Below, one piece after another: positions 57,934-64,000 of a stretch of 64,000 bases of DNA. The position numbers were made by a program, and so were the translations under genes. The DNA is from Telopea speciosissima. Lineage: Eukaryota; Streptophyta; Magnoliopsida; Proteales; Proteaceae. Each line of letters begins with the position of its first letter. Positions within the stretch are counted from its first letter, which is position 1. The notes under the pieces were generated by a model that was not told the DNA's origin, did no database searches, and saw nothing but the letters and a program-made list of their open reading frames with translations. Where the stretch lies: NCBI RefSeq assembly GCF_018873765.1, contig NC_057923.1, forward strand, positions 20,803,913-20,867,912, written 5' to 3'.

Positions 57934-59177
57934 TAGGGGTGTCAACCGGTCGGGTTCGGTCGGTCTCGGTCGGGCCTAGACGGGCCTCACCAATTTTATA
58001 GGCTGCACCGTGTCCGACCGTTTAGGTGTTCGGGCTTGCATTGGGCGGACATGGTACTGTTTAATTTCGGTCGGTCGGTGTTCGGTCTTTAATCGGGACA
58101 GCCTTATTCAAGGTAAACGGGTCTTAAACTGGCCTCGGTCGGGCTAATGGCCTATTTAACTCTAAACGGGCACTAAACGGTGTGAAAAGTAATATCAGTC
58201 CCATTTCCCATGTCTACAAACTATAACATCCCATGTCCCATGTCCTATTTAAAAAAAAAAAAGATAACAAAATATAAAAGTAATGTAGGAAAGTCTTATG
58301 TCCCATTTTCTATGTCCCATGTCCACAAACTATAACGTCAAAAGTAACAAAATATAAACCATGTGGTGTAGCATATGATGGATCACAGATATAGGCAGTG
58401 TAGCATTTAGAATCATGTGGGAGAGAGTCAGAGAGATGAAGATAAAAACTAAAAAGTGAAAGAACTAGAATACTAGAATACTAGATGACAAAACAATCTA
58501 ATAGAATAATAGATTTTTTATAAAAATTAATAGAGTCATGATTAGTTTATTACCTTTCCCGTTCTTTTTTCTTCTTCTTCTTCTTCTTCTTCTTCTTCTT
58601 CTGTCCCGTCTTTCTTCTTCTTCTTTTCTCCCTTTGCCGTGTGACTCTGTGAGATTCCAAGATTGAAATTTTGACTTTGCAAGACTGAATAGAAAAAAGG
58701 AAAAAAGAAGTGCAATTTTGCCATGTGACTGTGTGAGACTCAAAGACTGAAATTTTGATTTTGTGAGATTGAATAGAAAAAAAAAAAAAAAAGAGGTGGA
58801 ATTTGGAAGGTTAGTTAGGGTTAATGGTTTTTTTTTTGGTAAATAATTAGGGTTAATGGTTAGTCATTTAGGAGGGTTAGGTTACCTGGGTTGTTACTTG
58901 TTAGGGAGTTGGAAGTTGGAACGTGTTTACGTTTGGGAATTTTCTCTAGGGTTGGGGGTAGAATAGGTAATAATAATCGGGCTTAGGGGGTCGGGTTTAA
59001 ACGGGGCAAAGGGGGTCGGGCTTGGTCGGGCCTTTAAACGGGCGGGTCGGTCGGGCACCCGACGGTGTTACTTCTAGCACCGAGAACGACCGTTTATAAA
59101 CGGGTCGGGCCGGTTCGGTCTTTAAACGGTCGGGTGGGGTCGGGTCTGCCGATGCGGGCCTGGCATTGACACCCCTA
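57934..59177. mobile_element. hAT element (non-autonomous) inserted in copia pol
   Basis: Inverted ends taggggtgtcaa and ttgacacccct a are flanked by an exact CATACAAG duplication (57926-57933 and 59178-59185). It is 1244 bases long and has no transposase. Both subterminal regions are packed with ggtcggg and taaacgg repeats, as in hAT transposase-binding regions. The centre has a (TTC)n run at 58570-58625. Confidence 0.9.
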
Positions 59178-59411
59178 CATACAAGAATATGTAACTTCAT
59201 TTATATTTCCTTCTACCAAGAATTGATAGAAATCTGGGTCAAAGGATTTTTCTATTCTAACTCTTTTACTTCTTCTTAGTTCAACACTCTTATTATTCTC
59301 AGAGTTTGATTGAACAGTATCTTAATCCTTCTTGTTTGTATCTTCATTTTTTCGTTTCCTAGAGAATGAATCCTCAAAGAATTCAGCATCTCTAGATTCT
59401 AAAATTATATT

Positions 59412-60340
59412 TTAGCTAACGGTCTTTGTAGATTCCATCGTTAGGAATCTATAGGTCTTGCTATGTTGGGCATAGCCAATGAAAATACATTCAATTGCCT
59501 TTTCACCTAATTTAGGTCTTTTAGGATCAGTTAATCTTACTAATGCTCTACATCCCCATACTTTGAAATATCCAAGAGAAGGTTTTCTCTTCATCCAATA
59601 TTCACAGGGAGTGATATTAGTCTTTTTATGGGGTATACGGTTAAGTATATGACAAGCAGTAATGCTTCCCCCCATAAATTCTTTGGTAAGTCAGAAGTAA
59701 GTAAAAGTGTATTCACCATTTCTGTTAGAGTCCTATTTTTTCTTTCTACTACTCCATTCTGTTGAGGACTATAGGGTGCCGTTGTTTGATGGATAATTCC
59801 ATAAACTTCATAGAAATCATCAATAGAGAAGTATTCCCTTCCTCTATCAGTTCGTAAGATTTTAATCTTTCGATCTAATTGATTTTCAACTTCGACTTTG
59901 TAGATTTTGAATTTCTCCAAAGCCTCATCTTTAGTCCTTAAATAGGTATACATATGTATATTTCGAGCAGTCATCTACAAAAGTGATGCAATATCTTATA
60001 CCACCTCTAGTTAGAATACTTTCTAACTCACACAAATCAGAATGTATCAATTCTAAGAGTTGTGTATTCTTGTCTACTTTCATAAAAGACTTCTTAGCAA
60101 TTTTAGATTTGATGTATACAGAACATTTGTTATGACTAGAAGATGTGCATTCCAGTAATAAATCTAATTTAACCATATTTCTCATGCGCTTATAATTAAC
60201 ATGCCCTAGTCTAGAATGCCATGTATCAAAAGTAGAAACAATGTAAGCAGAAGATGGATTTCCATTAATCATATTAAACTTATACATCCCGTTCGATGCA
60301 TATCCTTTCCCAACATAAATTTTTCCTTTGGACACTTTGA
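59412..60340 (-). pseudogene. copia integrase (broken)
   Basis: Reads TWHSRLGHVNYKRM (GAG-pre-integrase), then a zinc site with its last Cys changed (KCSVYIKSK), LIHSDLCE and FVDDCSKYTYVY (two catalytic Asp), then after a frameshift LRTDRGREY and TAPYSPQQNGVVERKNRTL (catalytic Glu), then PCEYWMKRKPSLGYFKVWGC. Confidence 0.9.
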
Positions 60341-60620
60341 CGTTCCCTGACTCAAACAGGATTTTAAATCCATGTTTGCCAAGCAAGCTTACAGAAATTA
60401 AATTCTTCCTAATAGCAGGAACATGAAGTACATCATTCAAAGTAAGCTTCTTTCCGGAGGTGAGATTCAGAACCACTGTGCCTTTACCTATAACCTTAGC
60501 AGTTGAAGAATTTCCCAATAAAGAGATCTTGTCCATCTGCTATAGGTTCATAAACTTTGAACAGATTTTTGTTCTTGACAACGTGTTTGGTTGCACCAGA
60601 ATCTATCTACCATTTCTCAT
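60341..60620 (-). pseudogene. copia protease region
   Basis: IDSGATKHVVKNKNLFKVYEPI carries the aspartic-protease DSGA at 60592-60603, followed by GNSSTAKVIGKGTVVLNLTSGKKLTLNDVLHVP. Stops precede the active site and follow the ADGQ segment. Confidence 0.8.
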
Positions 60621-60699
60621 CATCACCAACTGTGAATGCTTTAGATATCACAGTAGCCCTATCATCATTGTCAACACTGTTGGTTTGGTCTTTTTGTTC

Positions 60700-61524
60700 T
60701 TCTCCTTGAGATAAACTCGACACTGTTTCTTGAAATGATCGACTTTTTCGTATTTTCAGCAAGTCGCTTTAGGGTTAGTAAAACTACCCTTCTTCTTTTC
60801 CGAAACAGATCATTTCCCATCAAATTTTCTCTTTTTGCCCTTAAAATATGCACTCTCTATAACATGAGCCTTTGGAGATTTTTCCTCCAATTCAAATTTA
60901 TCCAATTTGCGAGAATTCTCTTCAACTTGGATATACTTTATCAGCTCTTGCATAGTCATTGCATCTTTCTTTTGTTTCAATTCTTTCCAACAGTCTTTCC
61001 AAACAAGAGGTAACTTAGAAATAATTGTAGATACTTAGAAAAACTCATCAAGAATGGCCCTTAGAGATTATTTGATTCATGAGATCTAGCAACTCATAAG
61101 TTTGTGAAATAATAGACTTATCACCTACCATTCTGTAATCAAATAACTTACTTACAAGAAACTTCTTGTTGCCAGCATCTTCAATTTTGTACTTTTTATC
61201 GAGATCCTCCCACAGTTATCTCGATATGCTGTCTGCAAATTTGGGCTCATACACATCATAAAGTGTGTTTGAAAATCCATTAAGAATGTAGCCCTTGCAC
61301 ATGAAGTCGTCTTGTTCCCACTTCTGGCGCTGTTGTTTCTGTACCGGTGTTTCTCCACTTGAAGTTTCTCCAGTGGTGTTTGTCGGTGCTGTTGGCTTCT
61401 CTTCATTCAAAACATGTGCAATCTTCAAAGCAGTGAGGAAGAAATACATCTTTCCTTTTCAACGCTTGAAGAATGAACCATCAAACTTGTCCAGTTTGGT
61501 GATCTCGTTCCCAGGTATCTTCAT
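60700..61524 (-). pseudogene. copia gag with degenerate zinc knuckle
   Basis: Starts MKIPGNEITKLDKFDGSFFKR then a stop (expected Trp), then KGKMYFFLTALKIAHVL, QKWEQDDFMCKGYILNGFSNTLYDVYEPKFADSI. The CCHC knuckle near 60728-60765 reads C-stop-KYEKVDHFKKQC, so its second Cys is lost. Confidence 0.8.
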
Positions 61525-61564
61525 CACTGTTGTCTCCTCTATTGATCAAATACTATCTTAAGAT

Positions 61565-62307
61565 TGTTAGAAAACTAATATCAAAGGAAGAAGATGACGG
61601 AGAGATAGCCTGAGTCGAACGAGAATGCTCTGTCCTTAAGACAGTATTTGCACCCTATTACTGCACTGGGTTGCAGCAAATCTGCCTCCCAAGATAAAAC
61701 AGTTTGGACTGATTACTGATTTGCAGAGATAGTAATCACTTGAAACTATCAGAGAATTTGTTAATGCCTGACTGACTGAAATTGTACCACAAAAATTGAA
61801 TATTTTGGACTGTCCATTTCACCTTTATTTATAGTGGTAGATATACCCCTTCAAGACACTTCATGGAATGGGTGTGTCCATTGACATGAGTGGACAAGAT
61901 TAAAAGATTCTAATCCAAGCATTTATATGTAAGTGTCTCTTGAAGATACCCCATGGTATAGGTGTGTCTCTTGGAGATACCCCATGGTGTAGGTGTGTCT
62001 CTTGGAGATACCCCATGGTGTAGGTGTGTCTCTTGGAGATACCCCATAGTGTAGATGTGTCTCTTGGATCAATGGATTAGATTAAAAGATTCTAATCCAA
62101 GTGCTATAAATGCACCTATACAAATGGATATGTCTCTTTGAAGATACATGTCCCTTGGATATGTCTCTTTGAAGGTACATGTCCGTTAGCCAAAAAATCA
62201 GGCCAACATTGAACCAAATAATGACCCAAAACCGCCAAAAAATCAGTCCAACATTGAACCAAAGAATGACCCAAAACCGTCCACTCAATTATTGAAAAAG
62301 TCCAATA
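61565..62307 (-). repeat. 5' LTR of copia element
   Basis: 743 bases, about 90 longer than its partner because of extra tandem units. Confidence 0.85.
61942..62070. repeat. 31-bp tandem array inside 5' LTR
   Basis: Four units of gataccccatggtgtagg plus tgtgtctcttgga, against two in the other LTR. A second short duplication, tggatatgtctctttgaag, lies at 62124-62175. Confidence 0.85.
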
Positions 62308-62312
62308 GGTTT

Positions 62313-63515
62313 CTAGTTCCATATCTTCCGTGGACCCACAAAGAGGCTAAACGATCTTGAAACATCCAGAATCACAACCTCTTACCATGAACGAAGCATT
62401 TGTTGACGAAATCAGAGTTGTTGGGCTTTGAGAGTGGTCATAGACCCAAACAACTTCATTTGCCATTCACAGAAAAAGATGACAGGATGAGGTTTATGTA
62501 TATAACGACTGATGGGAAGCACAATATTGTGAAGTATGGGGAGAGGGAAGGAAATGGTGTAGGTGTTGGTGATGTGTTGTTGGTTGTGACAGAGGGCTGA
62601 TGCAGTGGCGGGTGCGCAACAATGGGTTGAGAAGGATGGGTGTTGGCTTACAAGAAGAGTGTTGGAGTTGTGGAGAAGGGAGGCGGGCAGTGGCAGTGGA
62701 GGGTGCTGGAGTTACAGAGAAGGGCAATGGAAGCTACTAGGTACTAGAGTTACAATCGGAATATGTGAGAGTGAGAGAGGGACAATAGCGGCGATAGAGA
62801 AAGGAAGGGAGATGGTGGAGATGGGAGGTTTTAAAAGGAAAATTAAAATTACTTCTTTACCCTCAAATTTAGCTGTTAGAGCATGTGTAATGTGTTCATT
62901 AAAGTTTAGCGCAAAAATGACAAAAAAGTGTTTTTGCTCATAATCCATAATAGACTCTTAAGCCTATTATGATTTTTGAGGTTTTGCCATTTATTTTAAA
63001 TAGAAACAAGTTTCAAAAATGATATCAAACACCTGAAAAAATGAAATATTGTTAGAAAATGAAAATGAAATCTGATACCAAAAAGACCCTTTAAAAAATT
63101 ATATCAAAGAGGTAGTAATCGTCATTTTTTATATGGAAATAGTTACCATCATTACTTATATTTACCTAAATATCCCCTAAATATGTTTTAATGCCTTGAT
63201 TAGACATACATAAGATCAAGCTTTGCGTATCTGGACTATAGTTCAAAGAAGTAAAACAAAATCGGTCAATTTGGATCGGAATTAGTCCATCGTGATTTTT
63301 GTTTTTTAATTTGGTAATCAGCTGATTCAAAGTGGATTTCTATGGTTCACACCGATTCCAACTAAAATTGACATTGGCAAAGGCCAATCCCACGTACTGT
63401 TAATTCCATTTACTTGAACCATGATTTCGTCTCCTATAGTCCCTAATAATACTATGCTCCAAATAAGATTAACGAACAACGGAATAAATATAGTTTTTTA
63501 ATAATTGGATGTCAT
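62313..63515. other. Intergenic stretch right of copia
   Basis: The frame at 62605-62943 is open, GGA/GTG-rich and unrecognised; I do not call it a gene. The rest is AT-rich. Confidence 0.4.
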
Positions 63516-64000
63516 AGGTTTTTTTTTTTATGAAAATAAAATCTATTGCTAAAGAGAGAGATTTACAGATCTTTATCCCTTCAAATTATCTGTCCATCAA
63601 TTTCCTCAACTCCATCTAATAGGGGGTGGAAATTACCACCCTATTCCCTGCCCGAACATTCTGCCTGGGTGGGATCTACCTCCTTCTATTATAGGGAATT
63701 GAGGAAATTGATAGACAAGCAAATTGAGGTGATAATTTTCTGAAATTTACAAAGTCAGGGAGAGTAGCAAGAGAGAAATTTACAAAGTTAGGGACACTAG
63801 GAGAGGGTGGGGATTGAAATTGTCCAAATTAGCCTTAAGGGCCACTTGTTCTACCAACTGTTGCAAGTGATTATCTATACATAATTTAAATAACGATGAG
63901 GAAAAGCTAGAAGTTAATTTTGCTAGTTCTAGAAAAAGAGAGATAATATTCCAGGGAAGAGTAGTATCGAGAGACGGGTGAAGATAATTGATCAGATTTG
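63516..64000 (-). mobile_element. LINE 3' end, runs off window
   Basis: A T run at 63519-63528 is followed on the minus strand (from the window edge) by LFLELAKLTSSFSSSLFKLCIDN and LQQLVEQVALKANLDNFNPHPLL. This resembles the RNase H tail of the plus-strand LINE at 7252-7903 (LVELAELTSNF and following). Stops break it near the 3' end. Confidence 0.5.

Larger units (their letters stand above)
55157..62307 (-). mobile_element. Ty1/copia retrotransposon, full structure, degenerate, with nested hAT element
   Basis: Two LTRs (55157-55808 and 61565-62307) are flanked by an exact GGTTT duplication (55152-55156 and 62308-62312). On the minus strand the order is gag, zinc knuckle, protease, integrase, reverse transcriptase, RNase H. 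Integrase before RT identifies copia. Many stops and frameshifts break every domain. A weak primer-binding-like tgatcaaatacta lies inside the right LTR (61543-61556). About 19 differences over the first roughly 380 aligned LTR bases indicate an old insertion. LTR ends read TG at one end and ATA at the other, so the exact terminus is a few bases uncertain. Confidence 0.9.

Noticed and set aside
62605..62943. 112-residue frame
   Set aside because: GGA/GTG-rich without recognisable domain or supporting context.

Overview
This window is nuclear DNA from a flowering plant. It is AT-rich, has long non-coding stretches and simple-sequence runs, and is crowded with plant-type transposable elements: Ty1/copia and LTR elements, plant LINEs with RNase H and zf-RVT domains, Au and other tRNA-derived SINEs, hAT and PIF/Harbinger MITEs, and MULEs. 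The genes are plant families, a LAT/PUT-type polyamine transporter and SEN2. Nothing in the sequence fixes the species; a woody eudicot or early-diverging angiosperm would fit.

Host genes are few. The backbone is a minus-strand tandem array of intronless APC-family polyamine-transporter genes. One is a 10-codon 5' end at the left edge (1-31). Three are long: PUT-1 (10378-11817), PUT-2 (36510-38087, C-terminus frameshifted) and PUT-3 (48083-49543). A degraded relic of the 3' end of a further copy lies near 27.5-27.94 kb. Copies share upstream and downstream non-coding sequence, so whole gene-plus-flank segments were duplicated and later spread apart by transposons. The only other convincing host gene is an intronless SEN2, the catalytic subunit of the tRNA-splicing endonuclease (24680-25423, plus strand).

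Layout: 0-3.6 kb is the promoter flank of the edge copy, with SINEs and MITEs, including a copia remnant nested in a hAT MITE with both target-site duplications (TSDs) preserved. 5-10 kb holds LINE fragments. 10-13.6 kb is PUT-1 and its duplicated flank. 15-19.6 kb holds a hAT MITE and MULE-like elements. 20-23.9 kb holds PIF/Harbinger and SINE remnants. 24.7-25.4 kb is SEN2. 27.5-29 kb holds the PUT relic, an Au SINE and a LINE. 32.4-36.5 kb holds MITEs and a Pack-MULE carrying part of a UDP-glycosyltransferase gene. 36.5-38.2 kb is PUT-2. 38.2-47.7 kb is nested MULE/hAT elements and two solo LTRs. 48-49.9 kb is PUT-3. 50-54 kb holds MITEs. 55.15-62.31 kb is a complete but dead minus-strand Ty1/copia element split by a 1.24-kb hAT element. 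The right edge is a LINE fragment.

No CRISPR array, rRNA or intact tRNA gene was seen. All identities rest on reading protein motifs, terminal repeats and TSDs by eye; no database search was possible.
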